Positions 1 to 7,086 of a DNA stretch of 8,929 nucleotides are shown here, in pieces. Position 1 is the stretch's first letter. Every line of letters begins with the position of its first letter. The stretch is from contig JAJTHY010000060.1 in NCBI GenBank assembly GCA_021298045.1, forward strand, positions 1-8,929, written 5' to 3'. The notes under the pieces were generated by a model. The model saw nothing but the letters and a program-made list of their open reading frames with translations, was not told the origin of the DNA and did no database searches. Origin of the DNA: Candidatus Jidaibacter sp. (GTDB lineage: Bacteria > Pseudomonadota > Alphaproteobacteria > Rickettsiales > Midichloriaceae). The position numbers and the translations under genes were made by a program.

Positions 1-114
1 CATATCGGTCTCGCCCGTGCAAAGGTAAATTTTAGTATTGGACTCTATATTTATCATGTTCCCGCCAACATTTTTTGTTTGCAAAAACAAGCTTACCTTT
101 TCTTATTGACTTGA
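1..114 (+). pseudogene. C-terminal remnant of an acyltransferase-3 family membrane protein
   Basis: Frame 1 is open from the window edge for 37 codons and ends in TGA at 112-114. The translation contains NFSIGLYIYHVPA (about residues 10-22), which closely resembles the conserved SYGLYIYHVP-type segment near the C-terminus of OafA/acyltransferase-3 proteins. These are multi-pass inner-membrane enzymes that transfer acyl groups to surface sugars. A hydrophobic stretch, AYLFLLT, follows and then stops abruptly. Family members normally continue with another membrane helix and a short motif of the (I/V)EKP kind, which is absent here. In the same frame beyond the palindromic element, positions 265-291 read LVAFTALYS, which would fit that missing helix. 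This suggests the gene was broken by the element. The 5' part lies outside the window, so a genuine short C-terminus cannot be excluded. The family call rests on one motif. Confidence 0.4.
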
Positions 115-139
115 ATAGTCCGCCTTCACTGTACGCTTA

Positions 140-268
140 CGATTATATTGGAAAAATTTAAGAAGAGAAAAAAGCGCTTTAATATGAATATATTGAAGAC
201 TTTTTTATCGCTTAAAATTTTTCAAGGCGAGATTCAAGTGTTCAGTTTAGAATGGGTTTTGGTATTAG
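140..268. repeat. Palindromic intergenic element, copy 1 (diverged left end)
   Basis: These 129 bases match 1013-1141 almost exactly: I count two substitutions and two compensating single-A indels. The sequence is roughly self-complementary around the AT-rich centre AATATGAATATATT (181-194). The arms GAAAAATTTAAG and CTTAAAATTTTTC face each other, so a long hairpin is possible. Measured from that centre, the element should run from about 108 to 267. The segment 109-126 (ACTTGAAT...GCCTT) does mirror 224-239 (AAGGCGAGATTCAAGT). Unlike copy 2, the left end lacks a clear ACCAAAACCC terminal repeat, so this copy is truncated or decayed on that side. It contains no transposase gene, so it is MITE-like or a REP-like palindromic repeat. 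Confidence 0.8.
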
Positions 269-478
269 TTGCTTTCACAGCATTATATAGCTAAACCCTT
301 ATAAAATGGCTATGAAAAATACAACAAATCTCCACCTCTTAGTCATCCTCACTGTTGCTTGGGATCTTAAGATTCCGCAACAAGTGCGGAATGACAATTA
401 AAGCAAAAACCGTGCCTTTTTTGTAGTTGAATTAGCTATATCACGCATCTCACAATCCACAAATATATTAAAAAAACT
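269..478. other. Gene-free stretch between palindromic element and lipoprotein gene
   Basis: No credible coding region is present. The stretch starts with a few codons that could continue the broken acyltransferase (to 291, then TAA at 292-294). Next comes AAACCC-(4 nt)-AAAATGG at 293-309, which resembles the left end of the copy 2 element (AAACCC-(5 nt)-AAAATGG at 988-1005). It also holds the 54 bp palindrome described separately at 342-395. The remainder, 396-478, is AT-rich leader or promoter-upstream DNA with nothing else recognisable. Confidence 0.5.
342..395. repeat. 54 bp imperfect palindrome (dispersed-repeat-like)
   Basis: The segment begins GTCATCCTCAC and ends GTGCGGAATGAC, and its two halves are complementary around the perfect centre ATCTTAAGAT (364-373). 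An independent inner stem, ATTCCGC-(7 nt)-GCGGAAT, lies at 372-392. It resembles the short GTCATTCCGCACTTG...GCGGAATC-type palindromic repeats scattered through intergenic regions of several alphaproteobacterial and other intracellular genomes. That family resemblance is from memory and is not tested here. No poly-T tract follows on either strand, so it is not a typical intrinsic terminator. Confidence 0.6.
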
Positions 479-507
479 TTGATTTTTATGAAAGTTTATT
501 ATATAAT
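479..507 (+). promoter_or_regulatory. Sigma70-like promoter of the lipoprotein gene
   Basis: TTGATT (479-484, four of six bases match TTGACA) is followed by a 17-base spacer and a perfect TATAAT (502-507). Transcription would start near 514, about 25 nt before the ATG at 539. This argues that translation starts at 539, because the in-frame ATGs at 479 and 488 lie inside the promoter. Confidence 0.65.
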
Positions 508-538
508 CCGCGCATTATTTAATAAAATTAAAAACATC

Positions 539-913
539 ATGAAAAAATATATTGCAATTTTATGCGCCTTAACTTTAACAAGTTGCGCGACCGTGACTAC
601 TGGACAGAATCAATCCGTATCGGTTTCCACGGGCTCAGAAACTGGAGCAACATGTTCGCTTACCAATGACAGTGGCAAGTGGTATGTAAACTCAACCCCC
701 GGCTCTGTAACGATCCAAAGAGCATATAGCGATCTTACAGTTTCCTGCACTAAAGGGCATTTAACCGGATTAAAGACAGTTAAATCAAGCACTAAAGCAA
801 TGTCTTTCGGTAATGTGATAGCAGGCGGAGTTATCGGGGCAGCAGTTGATGTTGGAACTGGTTCTGCATATGATTATCCAAATTCGATAGATGTGCCACT
901 GCTTGGCAATTAA
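539..913 (+). CDS. Small predicted lipoprotein with conserved GNxxAGGxIGAxVDxGTGxAYDYP tail
   Basis: This 124-aa protein begins MKKYIAILCALTLTSC, a lipoprotein signal peptide with a short basic n-region, a hydrophobic core and a lipobox (LTSC), so Cys16 would be lipidated. After the Cys comes ATVTTGQNQ, then a PEGA-like beta-rich stretch with CSLTNDSGKWYVNSTPGSV, and a C-terminal motif with GNVIAGG and GSAYDYP. This arrangement matches a widespread, uncharacterised proteobacterial lipoprotein family, so envelope localisation is likely but the molecular role is unknown. A start at 479 would add 20 residues ahead of the signal peptide and would overlap the promoter, so 539 is preferred. There is no strong Shine-Dalgarno sequence. 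The gene stands alone and is convergent with mfd, with the palindromic element between them. Confidence 0.8.
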   Translation: MKKYIAILCALTLTSCATVTTGQNQSVSVSTGSETGATCSLTNDSGKWYVNSTPGSVTIQRAYSDLTVSCTKGHLTGLKTVKSSTKAMSFGNVIAGGVIGAAVDVGTGSAYDYPNSIDVPLLGN

Positions 914-979
914 ATGACCTGAACTATGGATAACGATCTATAGCAAGATTAAGGTTGATAAATTTTAGATTTCGATAAG

Positions 980-1140
980 TTATACCAAAACCCGCTCTAA
1001 AATGGACAGATGCGATTATATTGGAAAAATTTAAGAAGAGAAAAAGCGCTTTAATATGAATATATTGAAGACTTTTTTATCGCTTAAAAATTTTTCAAGG
1101 CGAGATGCAAGTGCTCAGTTTAGAATGGGTTTTGGTATTA
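980..1140. mobile_element. Palindromic MITE-like element, copy 2, with terminal inverted repeats
   Basis: This is a 161 bp element with the left end TTATACCAAAACCC (980-993) and the right end GGGTTTTGGTATTA (1127-1140), which are inverted copies with one mismatch. The similarity continues inward (GCTCTAAAA against the complement of GTTTAGAAT). The body is about 97% identical to copy 1 and is roughly self-complementary around AATATGAATATATT (1053-1066), the exact midpoint of the element. It carries no gene. A TTA adjoins the inner TACCAAAACCC repeat on both sides and could be a 3-bp target duplication, though it may equally be part of the repeat. It lies between two convergent genes, where a long hairpin could also act as a transcription barrier. 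The last three bases form the mfd stop codon. Confidence 0.7.
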
Positions 1141-4100
1141 GCCATAATTTGCACACAGTTCTCTGAGTATTTTCTCCACAGCTTGCACAATTTGTAATTC
1201 TCCTTCGAATTTTCCAAATATCAGCAACTTATTATTTTCTCTGATTTTTACAGTACCTGTATTCCTAGAAACAAAATTCATAACCGCATCTGGAGATTTT
1301 GGCATATTATCTCTAAAAGTAAGCGCTATTCCTTTTTCACCAATATCTAGTTTTTCTACACCGGCATTTTTGGCAAGGTGTTTTAACCTTACTATTGTTA
1401 TTAAATGTTCTGCTTCTATAGGTAAATTACCAAAGCGGTCAATAAGCTCGCTAGCAAAATCTTCCAATGCTTGTGGATCAGAGATGCTAGCAATTCTTCT
1501 ATATAAACTTAGCCTTAAGCTGCTATCTGGTATGTAGTCTTCAGGAATTTGAACCGATATCTTCAGGTTCATAATTGGGCTCCACTCCTCTAAATTGCTC
1601 TCCTGTATAGTGGTGTCTTTCAATTTACTTATTGCCTCCTCCAGCATGTGCTGATAAAGCTCTACGCCAACTTCTTTAACATGGCCAGACTGCTCTTCCC
1701 CAACCAAATTTCCATGGCCGCGCAAGTCCATATCGTGACTAGCAATTGAAAATCCAGATCCTAAATTTTCAAAAGATTGTAGAATTTGTAGTCTTTTTTC
1801 TGCTGTGCCACTTAAATTCATACCGTTTGGATAAGTTAGATATGCAAATGCTTGGGCATTACCCCTGCCAACCCGGCCCCTAATTTGGTAAAGTTGTGAA
1901 AGCCCAAACATATGAGATCTATCAACAATAAGAGTGTTTGCATTTTGAATATCTAAACCAGATTCAACAATTGTTGTGGAGACTAACACATTGAATTTTG
2001 AATCATAAAAATCATTCATTATTTTATCTAGCTCACTTGCACCGATCTTTCCATGAGCTTTTTGTACCTTTACCTCTGGCACTACTTGAGTAAGCATATC
2101 TACTATGCCATCTAAGTATGCAGTTCTTGGTGTTACATAAAATATTCTACCACCTCTATAGTGTTCACGTAAAATTGCCTCCCTTATTGTAAGTGCGTCA
2201 TAAGGTGTTACAAAGGTTTTAATCGGCAGTCTGTCACCCGGTGGAGTAGCTATAATACTCAGCTCTTTTATACCAGTAAGTGAAAGCTGAAGAGTTCTTG
2301 GTATTGGAGTCGCTGAAAGCGTCAATACATTAGAATGCGATTTAATTTCCTTTAGACGCTCCTTTTGGCCAACCCCAAAATGTTGCTCTTCATCAATAAT
2401 GATAAGCCCTAAATTTTTAAATTTCACATCTTTGGCAAGCAATGCATGCGTACCTATTGCTATGTCGACAGTTCCATTTTCTAAAGATTCTTTAATACGC
2501 TTTATTTCTGACCTTGGAGTAAACTTAGAAAGTTGCGCAATCCTGATGCCGAATCCTTCAAAGCGGTTGGTAAATGTCGCAAAGTGCTGACGCGCTAAAA
2601 GAGTAGTTGGCACAAGTACCGCTACTTGAGATGGATGATTTGATGCAATCGCTATGAATGCAGCTCTTAGCGCTACCTCAGTTTTCCCAAATCCTACATC
2701 ACCGCATACTAAGCGATCCATTGGTTTTCCACATTTAAAATCAGTGATTACATCATCAATGGCTTTTAACTGATCCTCCGTTTCAACATATGGGAATTTG
2801 TTACAAAACTCTTCATACATTTGCTCAATTGGTAATATTTCTTGCATTTTAATTGTTGCGCGTTCAGCGGCAACTTTAAGTAAGGCTTCAGCTGCAATTT
2901 TGATTTTGTTCTTCAGTGTTGCCTTGCGCATTTGCCAATGCGCTGAGCCAAGCTTATCCAATTCTATATCTTCCGAGCTGCCAAAGCGACTGAGCAATTC
3001 CAAATTTTCTACTGGTAGATAAAATTTATCACCACCTGCATAAAGGAGCCTAACGAAGTCTCTAATTACCCCGGATACTGTGAGTGTCTGTAAACCTTCA
3101 AAACGTCCAATGCCATGTTCCATATGTACAACTAGATCGCCTTCTTGGAAGCTTGCTAGTTCAGTGAAAACATTCCCAGCAAATTTTTTCTGTTTAGCTT
3201 TGCGAGCTAACCTTTCGCCCAATAAATCTTGTTCGCTAAAAATGCGATAGTCTTGATAGCTAAAGCCCTGCTGTAATGGAAAACAAGAAAGTCCAACTAT
3301 GCCAGATTTGAGAGATTTAGCATCCTCATAGTTTTCTAAAGGCTGACTTATTATTTCATATTCAGATAGAATGCCCTTTAAGCGCTGCATGGAGCCATTT
3401 GAAAAGCAGCTTATTATAGTTTTGCTTGTATCATTATTAATTAAATCATCTTTAAAGAGGTTGATAGCTGATTTGCCTTGTTGTGCACCATCTTCTAACT
3501 TTATACTTGCGCGCTCAACACTAAAATTTCTAAGACGCGAGAAAATTTTCTTATTATCAAATGGGTTAAGCATGGTATTTTGGAAATTTTGTAAAAGCTT
3601 CCAAACTTGATTTTCATTTAAATAAAGGTCTGCTAGTTCTGGCAGAGCAAAAAAAGCTTTGTCTTTAAACTCCATGCGTTCTTGATGACGTTTATTGGTG
3701 ATTTCATAAACTTTCCCAAGATTGGTTTGTAAATCGTATGGGTAAAAGATTTTAGTTTTAGGATCAAGATAGTCAAACAAGCTACTTAAATTGCCATAAA
3801 AAAATGGTAACAAATTTTCCTGGCCTGGTGTTTTTCTGTGATTTGCAAATAACTCAATTAGCTCTTCAGCTTTGAGCCCGAATTTAACACGCACCCCATC
3901 GGAAAAATTTTTTAAAGACGCTTCACTTACAATAATCTCATCGCATGGGTGTATAAAAAAGTGCTTAACATGTTGCAAACTTTTTTGTGTTTGCGGGTCA
4001 AATGTTCGAATGGATTCAATTTTAGATCCGAAGAAATCAATCCTATACCCCTCTTTTTCGTCTTCAAATACAATATCAATTATGCTTCCGCGTACAGCAA

Positions 4101-4539
4101 ATTCAGATGCATTACAGGCGTTAACCAATCTAGAAAAGCCAAAGGTTACTAATTTTCCAATTAGTTCTTCTCGTTGCATTTTATCCCCTACATGGGCGCT
4201 AATGTAGTTTTGTAAAATAATATTTTGTGGAATTATTTTACGCAGTAGGGCTTCCCCAGAAGTGACGACCGCCACCCTGTCTTTGCGTTCACTTAAGGCG
4301 ATTAATGTTGCAATTCGTGCATTTATTACTGGCTTGGAAGGGGATGTCCTTTCAAATGGAAGTACGTCATAATCTGGGAATCCGTAAATGCTATAGGTTG
4401 GCATAAAAAATTTGAGCACACTGATAGTTTCATCAATGTACTCATTATCTACTACAAATACTATGCTGCTTTCACCGGATGTTATTGCAATAAAGCCTTC
4501 TGCTCCTAAAACATAGTGCTGTTGATTTTGGTTTGACAC
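1138..4539 (-). CDS. mfd: Transcription-repair coupling factor Mfd
   Basis: This 1133-aa protein is close to the usual 1150 or so residues. Mfd is a cytoplasmic ATP-driven translocase that removes RNA polymerase stalled at DNA lesions and recruits UvrA for nucleotide excision repair. The N-terminal UvrB-homology region includes the FAVRGSIIDI segment (about residues 147-156). The CarD-like RNA polymerase-binding domain starts at GDLVVHMEHGIGRFEG (467-482). The SF2 motor has Walker A GDVGFGKT (613-620), DEEQ (716-719), SATPIPRT (742-749) and motif VI QIRGRVGR (885-892). The TRCF C-terminal domain surrounds residue 1001. The start is GTG at 4539: an in-frame TAA (4552-4554, the stop of the upstream gene) precedes it and no ATG occurs before residue 46. 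No clear Shine-Dalgarno sequence is visible, so translational coupling to the upstream gene is likely. The TAA stop lies inside the palindromic element. Confidence 0.97.
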   Translation of the reverse strand: MSNQNQQHYVLGAEGFIAITSGESSIVFVVDNEYIDETISVLKFFMPTYSIYGFPDYDVLPFERTSPSKPVINARIATLIALSERKDRVAVVTSGEALLRKIIPQNIILQNYISAHVGDKMQREELIGKLVTFGFSRLVNACNASEFAVRGSIIDIVFEDEKEGYRIDFFGSKIESIRTFDPQTQKSLQHVKHFFIHPCDEIIVSEASLKNFSDGVRVKFGLKAEELIELFANHRKTPGQENLLPFFYGNLSSLFDYLDPKTKIFYPYDLQTNLGKVYEITNKRHQERMEFKDKAFFALPELADLYLNENQVWKLLQNFQNTMLNPFDNKKIFSRLRNFSVERASIKLEDGAQQGKSAINLFKDDLINNDTSKTIISCFSNGSMQRLKGILSEYEIISQPLENYEDAKSLKSGIVGLSCFPLQQGFSYQDYRIFSEQDLLGERLARKAKQKKFAGNVFTELASFQEGDLVVHMEHGIGRFEGLQTLTVSGVIRDFVRLLYAGGDKFYLPVENLELLSRFGSSEDIELDKLGSAHWQMRKATLKNKIKIAAEALLKVAAERATIKMQEILPIEQMYEEFCNKFPYVETEDQLKAIDDVITDFKCGKPMDRLVCGDVGFGKTEVALRAAFIAIASNHPSQVAVLVPTTLLARQHFATFTNRFEGFGIRIAQLSKFTPRSEIKRIKESLENGTVDIAIGTHALLAKDVKFKNLGLIIIDEEQHFGVGQKERLKEIKSHSNVLTLSATPIPRTLQLSLTGIKELSIIATPPGDRLPIKTFVTPYDALTIREAILREHYRGGRIFYVTPRTAYLDGIVDMLTQVVPEVKVQKAHGKIGASELDKIMNDFYDSKFNVLVSTTIVESGLDIQNANTLIVDRSHMFGLSQLYQIRGRVGRGNAQAFAYLTYPNGMNLSGTAEKRLQILQSFENLGSGFSIASHDMDLRGHGNLVGEEQSGHVKEVGVELYQHMLEEAISKLKDTTIQESNLEEWSPIMNLKISVQIPEDYIPDSSLRLSLYRRIASISDPQALEDFASELIDRFGNLPIEAEHLITIVRLKHLAKNAGVEKLDIGEKGIALTFRDNMPKSPDAVMNFVSRNTGTVKIRENNKLLIFGKFEGELQIVQAVEKILRELCANYG

Positions 4540-4551
4540 GTTGGTAAGGAA

Positions 4552-6420
4552 TTATGAAATAGATTTACTATATACACTATTTGCAATTGAATATCCACTG
4601 GAACACACTTTTTTGACAAACTCTTTTGCACCTGAAATTTGTGGTCGGAAATAATGATCTACTGAATACCCTATGGCACCTACCAAGAAAATTGGTTGCA
4701 TAATGGGATGAGTGAACAAAAGTACGGCACAACTAAATGCACAGGTGCGTAAGCCTATGTTCAAGCGCCTCAAGGTAACTTGATTATCCTCGGCCCACCC
4801 ATTCAAGGAAGATATAGTGAGTTCTTTTAAGCTACTTGCCACTTGTGAACTAAAATCAGTTTTTAAGATAGTAGGAGATATAACTTCAATCTCTTCTTTT
4901 TTGCTACAAGTTGAAGGGGCATCGTACAGCCTATCAAAGTTTTCCAAAGTTTGCTTCCAAGCTTTATCTAATGCGTCCCTATCTGGTTTGCACCCAGCTG
5001 TTCTTAAATTACCAGCGCAGGTATTGCTGAAATTTTCAAGTACTTCTAATTCTTCACCTTGTACAGTATCTTTATTATTTAAAATTAAGGCTACTGTTAT
5101 TGCATAAAATAGGCTTTCGAATGATAAGTTTGAATTACGCTCAATTTGCTTTCCTTTCAAAAATGATTCATATCCAGGGTAACAAATTTGATTGAAGACT
5201 TCACTTATAACCATCATAGTAGGTAGGTTGATCACCAATGCGCCTTTTTCCGCTAACTCATATATTTTTAAAAAATCCTCCACTTTTGATGCATCACCTG
5301 TAATTTCGGAAACTATTTTTTCAAAATTAGAGGCATTAAAAGTATTGGAAAGTATTGTGTCAAAGGCATTTGCTACGTCCTTATGAAAAAGCCAAATGTC
5401 ATTGCTGAGCAGATTTTCATAGGCTTCGGAGAGTTGCCAAAGGTTTGTCTTTAATTGCATTTGTTGGAAAAAATTTAACCGTTCTGCATGAATGCTTATT
5501 CCTCTATATCTCGCCATTATGAACATACGCTCTAGGTATTTATCTCTATATTTGTACTCGGTAAAAGGTTTTTCTTCTTCTAAATGTAGCGTATCGTCCA
5601 TGCGTCTTGTTATAGAGCCACTATTTATAAGCACTGGATATTTATGAGCAAACGCGCCAATAAAATATGTAGGAGAAATAGATATTTTTCCTTGTACACT
5701 TGCGCTTTTACGTAGGTTATCTTGATGCAAAGCTGTGAAATAACCAGCTGATATGGCAGATGCGCATAAAAATAATTGAGGTATAACCGCTGGCAAAATC
5801 AAAGCGTAGCTAAACGAGCTTAGATTATTTATATAACGTTTTGCACTTGAGCATGCCAAAATGCTTAAAAGCGCATAAAAACACTCAAGCTTGATCCCTG
5901 GTGTAACATCGGAAAGATTTGGATTAACAGCGATTACGTGAGTTATTATTTCAGATAATATAAGCTTATTATTACTGTCATCACAATTTTCCCAAAGCCA
6001 GAATAGATGTTCTAGGCAAGTTTGGTTTTTTGAATTCGCAATCCCTTCTAAAACTAATTTCTCATTGATGTTTAAAGTTGGATTCTGCAACAACAAATGT
6101 AGCATATTGACTACCTCTTGTAAGTCTTTTGCATGCAGTTTCTGATGTATTTTTAGCAATAAAGTTTTTAATATTGAGTCTAAGCCTTGAGAAGAATTAG
6201 CCATCAAATAAGCATATCCAGTTGCAAATTCGCTAAAACTAGAATTGCTTAGCCCTCTATTTAATTCTCCAGCTAACTGTTCGTTAAACTTCTCTCTTGC
6301 CAAGAATAAAAGTGTTGGAGAAAATTTTAGTGCTGCACTCCTTTGCCCTTCATAAATAGAAATACTATCTATGGATATTTCTGATAAATTTTGTTTTTTG
6401 TTAAAGAATGATTCTAACAT
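4552..6420 (-). CDS. Uncharacterised 622-aa protein, possibly membrane-associated
   Basis: I do not recognise a family. The protein is mostly helical-looking, Leu/Ser/Asn-rich, with no visible catalytic motif and no signal peptide. It has a long hydrophobic segment at residues 205-231 (YALILPAVIPQLFLCASAIS...) and a second hydrophobic region at 559-587 that could form a hairpin of two helices around HPIMQP. The C-terminal tail is basic and polar. This layout would fit a membrane-associated protein, but the topology is unclear. The ATG at 6420 is well supported: AGG (complement of 6426-6428) sits 5 nt upstream. The gene ends 12 nt before mfd in the same reading frame, so the two are probably one transcription unit. 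That does not by itself imply a repair role. The coding quality is good (long and uninterrupted), so I take it as a real, lineage-restricted gene. No convincing promoter was found upstream. Confidence 0.85.
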   Translation of the reverse strand: MLESFFNKKQNLSEISIDSISIYEGQRSAALKFSPTLLFLAREKFNEQLAGELNRGLSNSSFSEFATGYAYLMANSSQGLDSILKTLLLKIHQKLHAKDLQEVVNMLHLLLQNPTLNINEKLVLEGIANSKNQTCLEHLFWLWENCDDSNNKLILSEIITHVIAVNPNLSDVTPGIKLECFYALLSILACSSAKRYINNLSSFSYALILPAVIPQLFLCASAISAGYFTALHQDNLRKSASVQGKISISPTYFIGAFAHKYPVLINSGSITRRMDDTLHLEEEKPFTEYKYRDKYLERMFIMARYRGISIHAERLNFFQQMQLKTNLWQLSEAYENLLSNDIWLFHKDVANAFDTILSNTFNASNFEKIVSEITGDASKVEDFLKIYELAEKGALVINLPTMMVISEVFNQICYPGYESFLKGKQIERNSNLSFESLFYAITVALILNNKDTVQGEELEVLENFSNTCAGNLRTAGCKPDRDALDKAWKQTLENFDRLYDAPSTCSKKEEIEVISPTILKTDFSSQVASSLKELTISSLNGWAEDNQVTLRRLNIGLRTCAFSCAVLLFTHPIMQPIFLVGAIGYSVDHYFRPQISGAKEFVKKVCSSGYSIANSVYSKSIS

Positions 6421-6496
6421 AAGTACCTAACTATATTATTTCTGCGAAGTATAATAAGGTTGGGTGCCTTTGCGGAAGTCGGGGTGTGAAATAAAT

Positions 6497-6514
6497 TATA
6501 GCGCTTTAGCTATA
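6497..6514. repeat. Small perfect hairpin TATAGC-loop-GCTATA
   Basis: A 6-bp perfect inverted repeat with a 6-nt loop (GCTTTA) lies in the spacer between phaR and the 622-aa gene. The stem is AT-rich and no T-run follows, so it is a weak candidate for termination. Confidence 0.35.
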
Positions 6515-6525
6515 GATACTGAGCT

Positions 6526-6600
6526 GTTATACCAAAAGATATACGCCCCCAGTTTCCACTCGCGCCCCGTCTTTGCGAGGAGCTTTAGCAATGATATATT
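6526..6600. repeat. Degenerate dispersed-repeat fragments
   Basis: GTTATACCAAAA (6526-6537) is a 12-base exact match to 979-990, the left end of the palindromic element. It is not followed by the element body. Further on, CCCGTCTTTGCGAGGAGC and TTAGCAATG resemble one half of the CGTCATTGCGAGGAGC...GCAATCC intergenic repeat known from many genomes, recalled from memory. The rest of the gene-free spacer 6421-6657 shows only AT-rich sequence and the small hairpin at 6497-6514. Confidence 0.4.
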
Positions 6601-6657
6601 TAGAACTTTTTGCTTTAAATTATAAAGTATTAATTCACCTCTTGTCCATAACTCGGG

Positions 6658-7086
6658 TTATTTATTTTTGGTATCATCTTTATGTGTACCAAAGATTGAA
6701 TCAGTGAAATAATTGATATTGGTTTGAGCGAAATCGGAAGCTTGCTCTAAAACATTTTTATCCAATGAAAGAGCATTTAAATTTTTAACTGATTGTGAAA
6801 TATAATCCTGCATCATCTTATTTATAGGGTGCCCATAGAATTTTATTATCATCTTAATGAAGTCTTCTGGCATTAGCTCATAACCATTACTTTCATGATC
6901 TAGCACTATTTGCACCAAGGTTAGCCTGGTTATATCTTGATTGGTTTTTGCATCTAATACCACGAATGGTTCATCCTTTTTAACCATTAGAGCAAGATCA
7001 TCTAGTTTTATGTATGTACTGCTTTGGGTATTATACAATCTGCGATTAGGGTATTTTTTAATAATAATTTTACTTGTCTGTTCCAA
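6658..7086 (-). CDS. phaR: Polyhydroxyalkanoate synthesis repressor PhaR
   Basis: This 142-aa protein is a DNA-binding regulator that represses PHA granule genes and is released when it binds PHA. The N-terminal PHB/PHA-accumulation regulator DNA-binding domain spans about residues 8-67 and includes the hallmark KKYPNRRLYNT (10-20), STYIKLDDLA, FVVLDAKT and DITR. The PHB accumulation regulatory domain follows at about 72-111, with LMPEDFIKMIIKFYG. The C-terminal 30 residues are polar and variable, as in other PhaR proteins, and the length is normal or slightly short. The start is TTG at 7086: AGGT sits 6 nt upstream, an in-frame TAG lies 7 codons before it, and no ATG is available before the conserved domain. 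It is transcribed divergently from the PHA synthase genes, which suits a local regulator that also controls itself. Confidence 0.93.
   Translation of the reverse strand: MEQTSKIIIKKYPNRRLYNTQSSTYIKLDDLALMVKKDEPFVVLDAKTNQDITRLTLVQIVLDHESNGYELMPEDFIKMIIKFYGHPINKMMQDYISQSVKNLNALSLDKNVLEQASDFAQTNINYFTDSIFGTHKDDTKNK

Noticed and set aside
342..395. Rho-independent terminator
   Set aside because: The hairpin is real, but no T-run follows on either strand and no gene ends just before it.
2399..4207. Several plus-strand open frames of 63-111 codons inside mfd
   Set aside because: They lie antisense to a gene with fully conserved motifs and have no recognisable domains or start signals.
1138..4539. 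RecG or UvrB helicase instead of Mfd
   Set aside because: The presence of the CarD-like domain, the UvrB-like N-terminal region and the TRCF C-terminal domain in one 1133-aa chain is specific to Mfd.
4817..5386. Plus-strand open frames of 96 and 64 codons inside the 622-aa gene
   Set aside because: They are shadows of the longer minus-strand frame, which has a good ribosome-binding site and operon context.
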